Shown: one piece after another, positions 7,730 through 16,469 of the stretch
Position numbering within the stretch: the stretch's first letter is position 1
Layout: the number at the start of each line of letters is the position of its first letter
DNA from: an uncultured Clostridia bacterium
GTDB taxonomy: Bacteria; Bacillota; Clostridia; TANB77; CAG-508
Assembly (NCBI GenBank): GCA_944393375.1
Contig: CALXZX010000044.1
Span: 1-37,664, forward strand
DNA: 37,664 nt
Direction: 5' to 3'
The notes under the pieces: model-generated
The model's input: the letters and a program-made list of their open reading frames with translations, nothing else
What the model was told of the DNA's origin: nothing
Database searches by the model: none
Position numbers and translations under genes: made by a program

Positions 7730-8794
7730 ATGAGATTTGTAACAGATGAAAAATCAAAAGAAGAATATAAAAAATTTTTAGAAGGACATGAAAGATGTAA
7801 CTTTCAACAATCATTAGAATGGGCAGAAGTCAAAAAGCCAAACTGGAAACCAGAGGTCATATTGGCTGAAGATGAAAATAAAAACATTATTGGTTCTTTA
7901 TGTGTATGGGTAAGAAAAATGCCTATATTTGGAAACATGATGTATTCATCAAGAGGACCTGTTTGTGATATACATGATGAAAATGTCATGAAACAATTAA
8001 CAGATGGTGCCAAGGAATTAGCTAAAAAATATAATGCATTTGTATTAAGAACTGAACCAGATATTGTAAGTGATGATCAAGAATTTAGAAAAGTCGTTAC
8101 AGATTTAGGATATAAAATTAAAGATGATGCCAAAGATTTTAAGGATGAAATACAACCAAGATATGTATTTCGTTTAGATATAAAAGGTAAAACAGAAGAA
8201 GAAATTATGGCAGGTTTTCATCAAAAATGGAGATATAATATTCGATTAGCAGGAAGAAAAGGTGTAACCGTAAAAGACGGAACAAAAGAAGATTTAAAAG
8301 ATTTCCACAGAATTATGGTGGAAACTGGGGAAAGAGATGGTTTTATCATTAGACCATTAGAGTATTTTGAAAAAATGTATGATTGCCTAGGGCCAGAACA
8401 TATGAAAGTTTTAATGGCATATTATGATGGAGAACCAATATCAGGTGTTATTCCAATTTTCTATGGTAACAAAACATGGTATTTATATGGTGCAAGTAGT
8501 AATAAACATAGAAATCTAATGCCAAACTATTTATTACAATGGGAAATGATAAAAATGGCAATTGCAAGACATGATGATATCTATGATTTTAGAGGAGTAT
8601 CAGGAGTTGTAGATGAAAGTCATCCACAATATGGATTATATAGATTTAAAAAAGGATTTGGTGCTACATTTACAGAATTTATAGGAGAAGTATATTATCC
8701 TTTTAAACCATTAAAATACAAATTGTATAAATTTTCAGAAAAAGCTTTTAGAACATTAAGACAATTAAAGAGAAAAAGTTTAAATCAAAAATAA
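7730..8794 (+). CDS. FemX/FemAB-type aminoacyltransferase (peptidoglycan bridge formation)
   Basis: A 354-aa protein of the Fem family, which adds amino acids from aminoacyl-tRNA to lipid II stem peptides in the cytoplasm. Two GNAT-like halves are visible. The first has FQQSLEWAEVKK and the strand pair MMYSSRGPVCDI. The second has the family segment HQKWRYNIRLAGRKGV, then VLMAYYDGEPISGVIPI, WYLYGASSNKHRNLMPNYLL and YDFRGVSGV...YGLYRFKKGFG, the usual Fem C-terminal signature. The N-terminal half is intact. AGGAGG lies upstream. It is followed by alanine racemase, which supplies D-Ala for the same stem peptide. The length suits FemX (first residue addition) without the coiled-coil arm of FemA. 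The amino acid added is unknown. Confidence 0.85.
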   Translation: MRFVTDEKSKEEYKKFLEGHERCNFQQSLEWAEVKKPNWKPEVILAEDENKNIIGSLCVWVRKMPIFGNMMYSSRGPVCDIHDENVMKQLTDGAKELAKKYNAFVLRTEPDIVSDDQEFRKVVTDLGYKIKDDAKDFKDEIQPRYVFRLDIKGKTEEEIMAGFHQKWRYNIRLAGRKGVTVKDGTKEDLKDFHRIMVETGERDGFIIRPLEYFEKMYDCLGPEHMKVLMAYYDGEPISGVIPIFYGNKTWYLYGASSNKHRNLMPNYLLQWEMIKMAIARHDDIYDFRGVSGVVDESHPQYGLYRFKKGFGATFTEFIGEVYYPFKPLKYKLYKFSEKAFRTLRQLKRKSLNQK

Positions 8795-8808
8795 TGGAAA
8801 ACTTTAGG

Positions 8809-8871
8809 TGAACATTGGGGACAGGCCAAATCGTTCAATTTTTGAACGATTTGGCACGTCCCTAACGTTCA
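8809..8871 (+). repeat. Long hairpin element with GGGGAC/GTCCC arms
   Basis: A nested palindrome in the gap between the FemX-like gene and alr. The outer pair is TGAAC/GTTCA (8809-8813, 8867-8871), the next GGGAC/GTCCC, and the inner stem is 14 perfect pairs (GCCAAATCGTTCAA at 8825-8838 with its complement at 8842-8855). There is no T-run, so it is not an obvious terminator. It looks like a small palindromic intergenic repeat. The GGGGAC core echoes the pseudoknot repeats in the ribosomal operon, but the rest does not match. Confidence 0.7.
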
Positions 8872-8885
8872 AGGAAAGGAAAAAA

Positions 8886-10004
8886 ATGAAAGCTTTAGTT
8901 ATAGAAAAAAATGATTTAGTGCATAATATAGAACAAATAAAAAAACATGCTCAAACAAATGGACCAGATGATAATGGTAGAAAAGTAAAGATTATTGCTG
9001 TTGTGAAAGGAAATGCATATGGATTAGGATTAGTAGAATTTACAAAGTTATTGATAGATAATGGTATTTCGTTTTTTGCAGTATCTACAATGGAAGAAGC
9101 TTTGCAATTAAGAAAAGCAGGTATCAAAGAAGATATTTTGATGTTATCTGCAACAGCAATAAAAGAAGATGTAAAAAAATTAGTAGATAATAATATTATC
9201 ATTACGATAGGTTCAAAAGAAGATATACAAGTAGCAGAAGATGTGGCTAAAGAGGAAAATAGAAAAATTAGAGCACATTTAAAAATTGATACAGGTTTTG
9301 GAAGATATGGTTTTATCTATTCTGATAGAGATTCTATGGTAGAGGCATTAAAAGGTATAAAAAATATAGAAATAGAAGGAACATTTTCACATTTTTCTGT
9401 TAGCTTTTTTGATGACAAATATACAAAATTACAGTTTGATAGATTTATGAATGTGATTGAAGTATTAAAGATGAATGATATAAAAACAGGAATGCTACAC
9501 ATTTGTAATTCATCAGCATTTATTAAATTTCCAAATATGCATTTAAATGCTGTAAGAGTTGGGTCAGCTTTTTTAGGAAGAATTGCTTTTAGAAATAATT
9601 TAGGATTAAGAAGAATTGCACATTTAGAAGCAGAGGTTTCAGAGATAAAAGAATTACCAAAAGGATTTAATATTGGATATTCTAATACATATACAACCAA
9701 TAAAAATACAAAGATAGCTTTAATACCTGTAGGATATATGGATGGAATTAATATAGAAACAGGAAAAGATATGTTTCGATGGATAGATAAGCTAAGATAT
9801 ATTGTAAGAGATATCAAAGATTTCTTTAAAAAACAAAATATGTATGTAAAAATTGATGATAATAAGTGTAAAGTGTTAGGAAGAATTGGGACATACCATA
9901 TTGTTTGTGATATAACAGACAAGAATGTAAAAGTAGGAGAAAAGGCAATATTGGATATCAATCCGAAGTATGTAGATTCTAATATTAGAAGGGAGTACAG
10001 ATAA
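8886..10004 (+). CDS. alr: Alanine racemase
   Basis: PLP-dependent racemase converting L-Ala to D-Ala for peptidoglycan. The PLP lysine lies in IIAVVKGNAYGLG near residue 40. The fold-III barrel continues with HLKIDTGFGRYGF and GTFSHFSVSFFDD. The C-terminal domain starts near GYSNTYTTNKNTKIALIPVGYMDG, carrying the second-domain catalytic Tyr region. The 372-aa length is normal. The ATG at 8886 follows AAGGAAAGGA; the frame runs upstream to an ATG at 8808, but that start would translate the palindrome and has no ribosome site. The stop TAA overlaps the next ATG by 1 nt. Confidence 0.9.
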   Translation: MKALVIEKNDLVHNIEQIKKHAQTNGPDDNGRKVKIIAVVKGNAYGLGLVEFTKLLIDNGISFFAVSTMEEALQLRKAGIKEDILMLSATAIKEDVKKLVDNNIIITIGSKEDIQVAEDVAKEENRKIRAHLKIDTGFGRYGFIYSDRDSMVEALKGIKNIEIEGTFSHFSVSFFDDKYTKLQFDRFMNVIEVLKMNDIKTGMLHICNSSAFIKFPNMHLNAVRVGSAFLGRIAFRNNLGLRRIAHLEAEVSEIKELPKGFNIGYSNTYTTNKNTKIALIPVGYMDGINIETGKDMFRWIDKLRYIVRDIKDFFKKQNMYVKIDDNKCKVLGRIGTYHIVCDITDKNVKVGEKAILDINPKYVDSNIRREYR

Positions 10005-11092
10005 TGGCTTCAGAAAATAAAAGAAATAATGTAGAAGAAAAGAAAGAAGAAAATAAAGAATTAAAAGGAATGGGATTTTTTAAAAAAGTAAAATATTCTA
10101 TTTTTAATATAGAAAAATATCCTGAAATGGCAACAGAAGGAATAGGAAAAGCACTATCATATATAGCAAAATTGGTAGTGGCTTTAGCAATGGTCTTAAG
10201 TATATGGACATTATATCAAACTTATCAAATGATAAATGAAGGAACAAACTATCTTGAAAATCAATTCCCTGATTTTTCATATAGTGATGGAACATTAACG
10301 GTTAATTCAGAAGAAGCAATTGTTATTGAAAATGAACAGTTTGGAAAGATAATTGTGGATACAAAAACAGATTCGGAAGAAACCATTAATCAATATTTGA
10401 ATCAAATTAATGAATATGGAACAGGTGCATTAGTTCTAAAAAACAGAGTCGTATTAAAAAATATTACTATGATTGGAGAAGTGTCTTATAATTATCAAGA
10501 ATCTCTAAACAGTATGAATTTAACAGAATTTAATAAACAAGATGTTGTAAACTATGTACAAAACGGACAAATCAATAGTTTATATTTTAGTGTATTTATT
10601 AGCTTATTTATTTATAGTTTTGCAATGTATTTTATAAATACCCTATGGTATGCAATCATTATTGGTATTGTTGGATATTTCACTATGTGGATATTGAAGA
10701 TGAAAATGAGATATATAGCTGTATTTAATATGGCTGTTTATGCATTAACACTTTCAACAATATTAAATATTATTTATTTGATTGTCAATATATTCTTCAA
10801 CTTTACAATTGAATATTTTAGTATTATGTATGTAACAGTAGCAACCATTTATTTATTAGCAGCTATATTTATTTTAAAAACTGACTTAATGAAGAAACAA
10901 GCAGAAGTCATGAAGATAGTCGAAGCACAACAGATTGTCAAAAAAGAATTAGAAGAACAAGAAAAGAAAGAACAAGAAGAAAAAGAAGAAAGAAAGAAAA
11001 AGGATAAAGAAGAATCAAAAGATAAAAAAGAAGAAAAGAAAGAGAGCAAGGGTAATGTAAAACATGACGAACCAGAAGGTTCTAATGCATAA
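10004..11092 (+). CDS. DUF1189-like polytopic membrane protein with charged C-terminal tail
   Basis: A 362-aa protein. An acidic/basic N-terminus precedes FFKKVKYSIFNIEKYPEMA, which is the DUF1189 entry. TM1 lies near residues 48-70, an extracytoplasmic domain at about 75-185 (FPDFSYSDGTLTVNSEE) and four more TM helices at about 193-290. The tail from about 300 is a long Glu/Lys coiled coil (EEQEKKEQEEKEERKKKDKEE), longer than usual for the family. It is translationally coupled to alr (TAATG) and followed 21 nt later by ftsH. DUF1189 proteins have no established function; the context suggests envelope homeostasis or an FtsH client or partner, which is inference. Confidence 0.65.
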   Translation: MASENKRNNVEEKKEENKELKGMGFFKKVKYSIFNIEKYPEMATEGIGKALSYIAKLVVALAMVLSIWTLYQTYQMINEGTNYLENQFPDFSYSDGTLTVNSEEAIVIENEQFGKIIVDTKTDSEETINQYLNQINEYGTGALVLKNRVVLKNITMIGEVSYNYQESLNSMNLTEFNKQDVVNYVQNGQINSLYFSVFISLFIYSFAMYFINTLWYAIIIGIVGYFTMWILKMKMRYIAVFNMAVYALTLSTILNIIYLIVNIFFNFTIEYFSIMYVTVATIYLLAAIFILKTDLMKKQAEVMKIVEAQQIVKKELEEQEKKEQEEKEERKKKDKEESKDKKEEKKESKGNVKHDEPEGSNA

Positions 11093-11113
11093 AGGGGAAA
11101 GAAAGGAAGAAAG

Positions 11114-12922
11114 ATGAATAAAGATAAGAATAAAAATAATGAAAAAGCAAAAAGCAAAAAATTACTTTTATCACTCATTGGATTAATTATCTTACTTGTT
11201 ATAATGATTGTAGGAATTGTTATCTATAATCAAAATAATAAAGAAGAAGACGAAGATACATTAGCATATACAGATTTAATCAAAGAAATTTCTTATGGAA
11301 ATGTTGAAAAAGTAGAATTGACAACAGGAAGTAGAACTGCCCAAATAACCATTAGAAATGAAGAAGAAGAAAAAACGGCAATTATTCCAGATACGGAAGC
11401 ATTTATTACATTGATACAAACAAAAGTGGCAGAAGGAAATGAAATAGAATTAATTCAAAAACCACAAAGTTTTCTTGCACAATTACCAAGTACATTATTT
11501 TCAATCCTTCCAACAATTATTATGGTAGCTTTATTTATCATGATATTTAAAATGCAAGGAATTGGAGAAAAAGGAAAAGTATATGATGAAACAGAAAGAA
11601 AGACAAAAGTAAGATTTGATGATGTTGCAGGACTAGAAGAAGAAAAAGGAGAATTAATCGAAATTGTTGATTTCTTAAAAAGACCAGAAAAATATACAAA
11701 AATGGGAGCAAGAGTTCCAAAAGGTGTCCTTTTATATGGTAAACCAGGAACAGGAAAAACATTAATTGCAAAAGCAATTGCAGGTGAAGCAGATGTACCA
11801 TTTATTTCTATGAGTGGTTCAGAATTTATTGAGATGTTTGCAGGATTAGGTGCTTCTCGTGTTAGAAAATTATTTGAAAAAGCTAGAAAATTAGCACCAT
11901 GTATTGTATTTATAGATGAGATTGATGCTATTGGTTCAAGAAGAAGCTCAAATAATGGTGCAGAATCAGAAAACAATCAAACATTAAATCAATTGCTAGT
12001 AGAGATGGACGGATTTGGTTCTGAAGAAACAATCATTGTATTAGCTGCAACCAATAGACCAGAAATGTTAGATAAAGCATTATTAAGACCAGGAAGATTT
12101 GATAGGCAAATTACCATACCAACACCAGATTTAAAAGGTAGATTAGAAATTTTAAAAATTCATAGTAAAGATAAAAAATTATCAGATAATGTAAATCTAG
12201 AAAGTATTGCAGAAGATACAGCAGGATTTACAGGTGCAGAGCTTGAAAATATATTAAATGAAGCAGCAATTGTGGCAACAAAAAGTAAACATGAAGAAAT
12301 TGAAAATGATGATATAGAAGAAGCAGTTAAAAAAGTAACAGTTGGTCTAGAAAAGAGAGAAAGAGTGATATCAGATAAAGATAAAAGATTAACAGCTTAC
12401 CATGAAGCTGGACATGCTGTTGTTAGTAGATATTTACCAACACAAACCAATGTAAAAGAAGTATCTATTATCCCTAGAGGCGTTGCTGGTGGATATACCA
12501 TGTATAAATCCAATGAAGATAAATACTATATTTCAAAAACAGAAATGCAAGAAAAATTAATTGCTCTTTTAGGTGGTAGAGCAGCTGAAAGATTAGTATT
12601 AGATGATATTTCTACTGGAGCAAGTAATGATATTGAAGTAGCAACACAGATTGCAAGAGATATGGTAACCAAATATGGTATGAGTGATAAACTAGGACCA
12701 ATTGATTTCCAAGGTAAAGAACCATATGAAATGCAAATGTTTGGCGAAAACATTGGAGATAAAATTGGAGAAGAAGTAAAGACATTAATTGATACAGCAT
12801 ATAATAATGCCATTACTTTATTAAAAGAACATAGAGATAAATTAGATAAAATTGCTGAAACATTATTACAAAAAGAAAAGATTAATGAACAAGAATTTAA
12901 TCAAATCTTTGAACAAGAATAA
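11114..12922 (+). CDS. ftsH: ATP-dependent zinc metalloprotease FtsH
   Basis: Membrane AAA+ protease that extracts and degrades membrane and short-lived cytosolic proteins. TM1 at about residues 18-38, a periplasmic-type domain at 40-115, TM2 at about 120-140, then the AAA module: Walker A GKPGTGKT (near 209), Walker [13 protein letters not shown], second region of homology [19 protein letters not shown], and zinc-binding HEAGH (near 430) with the later aspartate ligand in [12 protein letters not shown]. All catalytic residues are present. Two small departures: Walker A has K for the usual P (GPPGTGKT), and the pore loop reads [11 protein letters not shown] rather than MFVGVGASRVR. At 602 aa it is near normal length. 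It may be one of several FtsH paralogs. It is the last gene of the cluster. Confidence 0.93.
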   Translation: MNKDKNKNNEKAKSKKLLLSLIGLIILLVIMIVGIVIYNQNNKEEDEDTLAYTDLIKEISYGNVEKVELTTGSRTAQITIRNEEEEKTAIIPDTEAFITLIQTKVAEGNEIELIQKPQSFLAQLPSTLFSILPTIIMVALFIMIFKMQGIGEKGKVYDETERKTKVRFDDVAGLEEEKGELIEIVDFLKRPEKYTKMGARVPKGVLLYGKPGTGKTLIAKAIAGEADVPFISMSGSEFIEMFAGLGASRVRKLFEKARKLAPCIVFIDEIDAIGSRRSSNNGAESENNQTLNQLLVEMDGFGSEETIIVLAATNRPEMLDKALLRPGRFDRQITIPTPDLKGRLEILKIHSKDKKLSDNVNLESIAEDTAGFTGAELENILNEAAIVATKSKHEEIENDDIEEAVKKVTVGLEKRERVISDKDKRLTAYHEAGHAVVSRYLPTQTNVKEVSIIPRGVAGGYTMYKSNEDKYYISKTEMQEKLIALLGGRAAERLVLDDISTGASNDIEVATQIARDMVTKYGMSDKLGPIDFQGKEPYEMQMFGENIGDKIGEEVKTLIDTAYNNAITLLKEHRDKLDKIAETLLQKEKINEQEFNQIFEQE

Positions 12923-12956
12923 TGTATTTAAGATTTGACTACAATGAAAATAATGA

Positions 12957-12999
12957 ATAAAAACTCTCCTTAGCATTTTGCTTAAGGAGAACTTTTATT
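12957..12999. terminator. Bidirectional terminator between ftsH and pepV
   Basis: AATAAAA...TTTTATT flanks a GC-containing stem (TCTCCTTA at 12965-12972 with TAAGGAGA at 12983-12990). The A-run before and T-run after serve both strands. Confidence 0.85.
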
Positions 13000-13020
13000 A
13001 TTGTCAAAGACAACAAGATT

Positions 13021-13063
13021 CTAGGGTACCTGACTGCAATCTTTGATTGTTATGTCAGGCTAG
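13021..13063 (-). repeat. Hairpin of the ATC-AAA-GAT family
   Basis: Read on the - strand, just downstream of pepV, it forms CTAG...CTAG, then CCTGAC/GTCAGG, an asymmetric bulge ATAA, and CAATC-AAA-GATTG. The same plan (variable lower stem, 5' bulge, conserved ATC-AAA-GAT tip) occurs at 30450-30481 and 33491-33522 on the + strand. Confidence 0.6.
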
Positions 13064-13067
13064 CTTC

Positions 13068-14468
13068 TTATTTTCCTAATTCACAAATCGCTTTTGCATA
13101 TACTTTACATGCAAATAGCAAATTATCAATAGAAATAAATTCATCTGTTTGATGACACATATCTTTTTGACCAGGAAGATTGGCTCCAAAAGAAACACAA
13201 TTATCAAAAGCTCTAGCATATGTGGCACCACCAATTGCAATTGGTTCTAAATAAGAATTTGCTTCTTCATTATAAATATCACAAAGTGTCTTAACCAAAT
13301 AATTATCTTTTGGAATATATAGTGCAGGTTTAGAACCTACTTTTTTATATGTGATATTTTTATAATCAGATAAACAATCTAAAAATCTTTTTTCGATATC
13401 TTCAATAGAAGTATGAATTGGGATTCTTAAATTTAATCCTATTTTTAAAATGTTGTTTTCAAGAATGATTTTTCCAACATTTAAAGTTAATGTGCCAGAT
13501 TCATCTTTATAATTCATACCTAAGCTTTTACCATCATATTCTGTGTGAATATATTTTGTAAAGAAATCAAATAATTCTATAGAACAATGATAGGTTTTAA
13601 ATATTTCATCTAAAACAATAACTAATCTAGAAATGGCATTCACACCTAAATCAGGATGAGCAGCATGAGCACCAACACCATGTGAAGTTAATTTCACTTC
13701 TTCATCATTTAATTTGTAGATATCCATGTCAAAATCATAATTATCTAAGATATTTTTAATATCTTTAATAAAATGTTCCATCATAATTGAAGAATCAATT
13801 TTTAAGATAGTACTACAAATTTTAGGAACAACATTAATGGCATTATGGTTACAATCCATTTCTTGGATTGTAATTGGCGAATTTTGAGTAGAATAATCCA
13901 TTGAAAAATATGGTGTTAAAATCGATTTTTCAGCATAAATACAAGGAAAATCAGCGTCTGGACTAAATCCAATAGTAGGAGATTCTTCATGTGCTTTATA
14001 ATAATGAATACATTTCCAATCATTTTCTTCATTTAAGCCTAAAATTAGTCGAACACGTTTATTCACTTTGCAATTATCCAATACATATTTCATGGCATAC
14101 AAAGAAGCAATGACTGGTCCTTTATCATCAATAGCACCTCTACCATAAATTTTGTTATCAAATATAGTTGCAGAAAAAGGTGGGTAAGTCCAATTATCAC
14201 CACTAGGAACAACATCTAAATGTCCAATAATGCCTAGCATTTCTTCACCTTCTCCAAACTCGATATAGCCACAATAACCATCTATATTTTTTGTTCTAAA
14301 ACCTAACTTGTTTCCTAAGTCTAACATATATTCTAATGCTTTATTGGCATTTTCTCCAAAAGGCATTAGAGGATTTTTAGATTCTGCGTATACACTTGGA
14401 ATTTGAATTAATTCTTGAAGTTTTTGAATCATTTCTTCCTTGGTATTTTTTATATAATCATCTAACAT
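13068..14468 (-). CDS. pepV: M20 family dipeptidase, PepV type
   Basis: Zinc-dependent cytosolic dipeptidase. Metal and catalytic motifs in order: GIIGHLDVVPSGDNW (His ligand and Asp), YGRGAIDDKGP (bridging Asp), LGLNEENDWKC (Glu-Glu, the base and a ligand), SPDADFPCIYAEK (ligand Asp) and CHQTDEF near the C-terminus (final His). The lid-domain signature HGVGAHAAHPDLGVNAI, typical of PepV rather than DapE or ArgE, is present. The 466-aa length matches PepV. AAAGGAG lies 7 nt before the ATG. It is monocistronic and convergent with ftsH. Confidence 0.9.
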   Translation of the reverse strand: MLDDYIKNTKEEMIQKLQELIQIPSVYAESKNPLMPFGENANKALEYMLDLGNKLGFRTKNIDGYCGYIEFGEGEEMLGIIGHLDVVPSGDNWTYPPFSATIFDNKIYGRGAIDDKGPVIASLYAMKYVLDNCKVNKRVRLILGLNEENDWKCIHYYKAHEESPTIGFSPDADFPCIYAEKSILTPYFSMDYSTQNSPITIQEMDCNHNAINVVPKICSTILKIDSSIMMEHFIKDIKNILDNYDFDMDIYKLNDEEVKLTSHGVGAHAAHPDLGVNAISRLVIVLDEIFKTYHCSIELFDFFTKYIHTEYDGKSLGMNYKDESGTLTLNVGKIILENNILKIGLNLRIPIHTSIEDIEKRFLDCLSDYKNITYKKVGSKPALYIPKDNYLVKTLCDIYNEEANSYLEPIAIGGATYARAFDNCVSFGANLPGQKDMCHQTDEFISIDNLLFACKVYAKAICELGK

Positions 14469-14483
14469 AATAAACTCCTTTCG

Positions 14484-14511
14484 TATTAAATAGAGCTTTT
14501 CCTATTTAATA
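14484..14511 (-). promoter_or_regulatory. Leader hairpin just upstream of the pepV ribosome binding site
   Basis: A perfect 10-bp stem (TATTAAATAG/CTATTTAATA) with an 8-nt loop ends within a few bases of AAAGGAG in the pepV leader. It could control translation initiation or protect the 5' end. Confidence 0.5.
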
Positions 14512-14652
14512 AAACAATTTAAATATCTTATTAATACTTATTATTTACCATTGTTTTTCAGAACTGTCAATGAAGAAAAGAAAAAAAGAAATTTTGTAGT
14601 AAAAAATACATATATATGATATGATACAAAATGTATAAGGAGGTAGAGAGAT

Positions 14653-15411
14653 ATGAATGAAGATAAATTTAACCATCTGGCTGATATTTATGAAAAATAT
14701 AGGCCATCTTATCCAGAAGACTATATAAAAGATGTTATTACTAAATGTCATTTAGATTCAGAAAGTTTAGTAGCTGATATAGGGGCTGGAACAGGAATTT
14801 TAAGTAGACAATTATTACATAATCATTTAAAGGTAATAGGTGTAGAACCAAATTCTGATATGAGAAAAATACTAAAAAAACTAGAGACAAACGAAAATTT
14901 TAGAGCAATTGATGGAACAGCAGAACATACTCATTTAGAAAATAATAGTGTAGACTTGATTGTAGTAGCACAAGCTTTTCACTGGTTTGATAAAGAAAAA
15001 TTCAAAAAGGAATGCAAACGAATCTTAAAACCAAATGGTAAAGTGTGGATTTTATGGAATCAATTAGATGAAAACAAAGAAATTGTAAAAGAGCAAAAGA
15101 AAATAGATGATAAATACACGAATCGATTTCAAGAGGTGAATGGTATATTAAGTGCTACTAAAAAAGAAGATAAAATACAAGGCTTTTTTAAAGATAATAT
15201 ATATGAAGCAAAAGTTGTAGATAATCCACTAGAAAATGATAAAGAAAGGTTTATCGGGTCAAATCTTTCAAAATCTTATTCATTGAAAAAAAATGATGTG
15301 AATTATGATAAATATATAGAAGCGTTTAGAAAGGTGTTTGATAAATATAGTGAAAATGGAAAAGTTATGATTCCGAATAAAACATATGGATATTTAGGAA
15401 AAATAGAATAG
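14653..15411 (+). CDS. Class I SAM-dependent methyltransferase (Methyltransf_11 type)
   Basis: A 252-aa protein. The opening FNHLADIYEKYRPSYPEDYI and SAM motif I LVADIGAGTGILSRQLL are typical of the UbiE/trans-aconitate-methyltransferase-like family. GVEPNSDM is motif II, and VVAQAFHWFD with ILKPNGKVWILWNQLD completes the fold. The substrate is a small molecule of unknown identity. AAGGAGG lies upstream of the ATG. A possible promoter TTGTAG-N17-TGATAT (14594-14622) precedes it. It stands alone between pepV (divergent) and the transketolase half-gene. Confidence 0.8.
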   Translation: MNEDKFNHLADIYEKYRPSYPEDYIKDVITKCHLDSESLVADIGAGTGILSRQLLHNHLKVIGVEPNSDMRKILKKLETNENFRAIDGTAEHTHLENNSVDLIVVAQAFHWFDKEKFKKECKRILKPNGKVWILWNQLDENKEIVKEQKKIDDKYTNRFQEVNGILSATKKEDKIQGFFKDNIYEAKVVDNPLENDKERFIGSNLSKSYSLKKNDVNYDKYIEAFRKVFDKYSENGKVMIPNKTYGYLGKIE

Positions 15412-15500
15412 AAATCAAAAGATAATTATATAAAAAAGCTAGAAAAATCATTCATATCATGATATATTATAAACAGATAAAAAAGAGAGAGGTGTGTGTA

Positions 15501-16319
15501 ATGAAAATAGGTGATGTAAAAGAATTGGAGAACATGGCAAAAGAAGTAAGAAAAGGAATTATGGAAGAAGTATATAATGCACAATCTGGCCATCCGGGTG
15601 GTTCATTATCAGTAGCAGATATTTTAACAGTATTATATTTCAATGAATTACATATTGATGAAAAAAATCCAAAATGGGAAGATAGAGATAGAATGGTGTT
15701 ATCAAAAGGGCATTGCTCACCAGCTTTATATAGCTGTTTAGCAAATAGAGGATTTTTTTCAGTAGAAGATTTAAAAACTTTTAGAAAATTGGATAGTTAT
15801 TTACAAGGACATCCAGATATGAACAAAATACCAGGTGTTGATATGACAACAGGTTCATTAGGACAAGGATTATCAGCTGCAGTTGGAATGGCTATTGCAG
15901 GAAAAATGGATAAGAAAGATTATAGAGTATATTGTGTATTAGGAGATGGAGAAATTGAAGAAGGACAAATTTGGGAAGCAGCCATGTCAGCTAAAAAATA
16001 TGCATTAGATAATCTTTGTGTTGTTGTAGATAATAATAATTTACAAATTGATGGAACAGTTGAAGAAGTTATGAGTCCATATCCAATTGATGAGAAGTTT
16101 AAAAGTTTTGGATTTGAAATTATAAAAATTGATGGACATAATATGCAAGAAATCTTAGATGCTTTTGATGTAGCAAAACATGTAAAAGGAAAACCAGTGT
16201 GCATCATTGCCAAAACAATAAAAGGAAAAGGTGTATCTTTTATGGAAAATCAAGTTGGATGGCACGGAAAAGCACCTAATGAGGAGCAATATAGAATGGC
16301 AATGGACGAGTTAGTTTAA
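15501..16319 (+). CDS. Transketolase, N-terminal (thiamine-binding) subunit
   Basis: A 272-aa half-enzyme of split transketolase, which moves two-carbon units in the pentose phosphate pathway using thiamine diphosphate. Visible motifs: SGHPGGSLS near residue 30, LSKGHCSPALY, GHPDMNKIPGVDMTTGSLGQGLS and the ThDP/metal motif VLGDGEIEEGQIWEA with VVDNNNLQIDG. The ending IKGKGVSFMENQVGWHGKAP is the usual end of the N-terminal half. The ATG at 15501 is chosen for the GAGAGGTG site; the frame extends to 15459 without a ribosome site. The C-terminal half (pyrimidine-binding and transketolase C domains), normally the next gene, is absent; a terminator-like hairpin and recD2 follow. Confidence 0.9.
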   Translation: MKIGDVKELENMAKEVRKGIMEEVYNAQSGHPGGSLSVADILTVLYFNELHIDEKNPKWEDRDRMVLSKGHCSPALYSCLANRGFFSVEDLKTFRKLDSYLQGHPDMNKIPGVDMTTGSLGQGLSAAVGMAIAGKMDKKDYRVYCVLGDGEIEEGQIWEAAMSAKKYALDNLCVVVDNNNLQIDGTVEEVMSPYPIDEKFKSFGFEIIKIDGHNMQEILDAFDVAKHVKGKPVCIIAKTIKGKGVSFMENQVGWHGKAPNEEQYRMAMDELV

Positions 16320-16324
16320 AAAAT

Positions 16325-16432
16325 AATCAGCATCTTGCGTCGTTAAACTTCATATTAAATTTAATCAATGTGCAAAAGCACATCTCATAAATTTAATATT
16401 TGTTTGCCTAGCAATATACTAATTCTTTTTTT
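16325..16432 (+). terminator. Long-hairpin terminator after the transketolase half-gene
   Basis: A foldback of about 100 nt: AATCAGCATCTTGC (16325-16338) with GCAATATACTAATT (16411-16424), then AAAC/GTTT, ATATTAAATTT with its complement, and an apical GTGC-AAAA-GCAC. A run of seven T follows directly. Two C/A mismatches in the outer stem would be G/U pairs in an RNA from the - strand. Confidence 0.65.
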
Positions 16433-16469
16433 AAACTAAGAATAAAGTAAAAAAGATTAGGAGATATAA

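Noticed and set aside
9317..9961. Long reverse-strand frame of 214 codons inside alr
   Set aside because: It is a shadow of the strongly supported alr gene, with no ribosome site and low-complexity hydrophobic content caused by AT-rich antisense codons.
11455..11976. Reverse-strand frame inside ftsH
   Set aside because: It lies antisense to conserved AAA motifs and has no start signal; a composition artefact.
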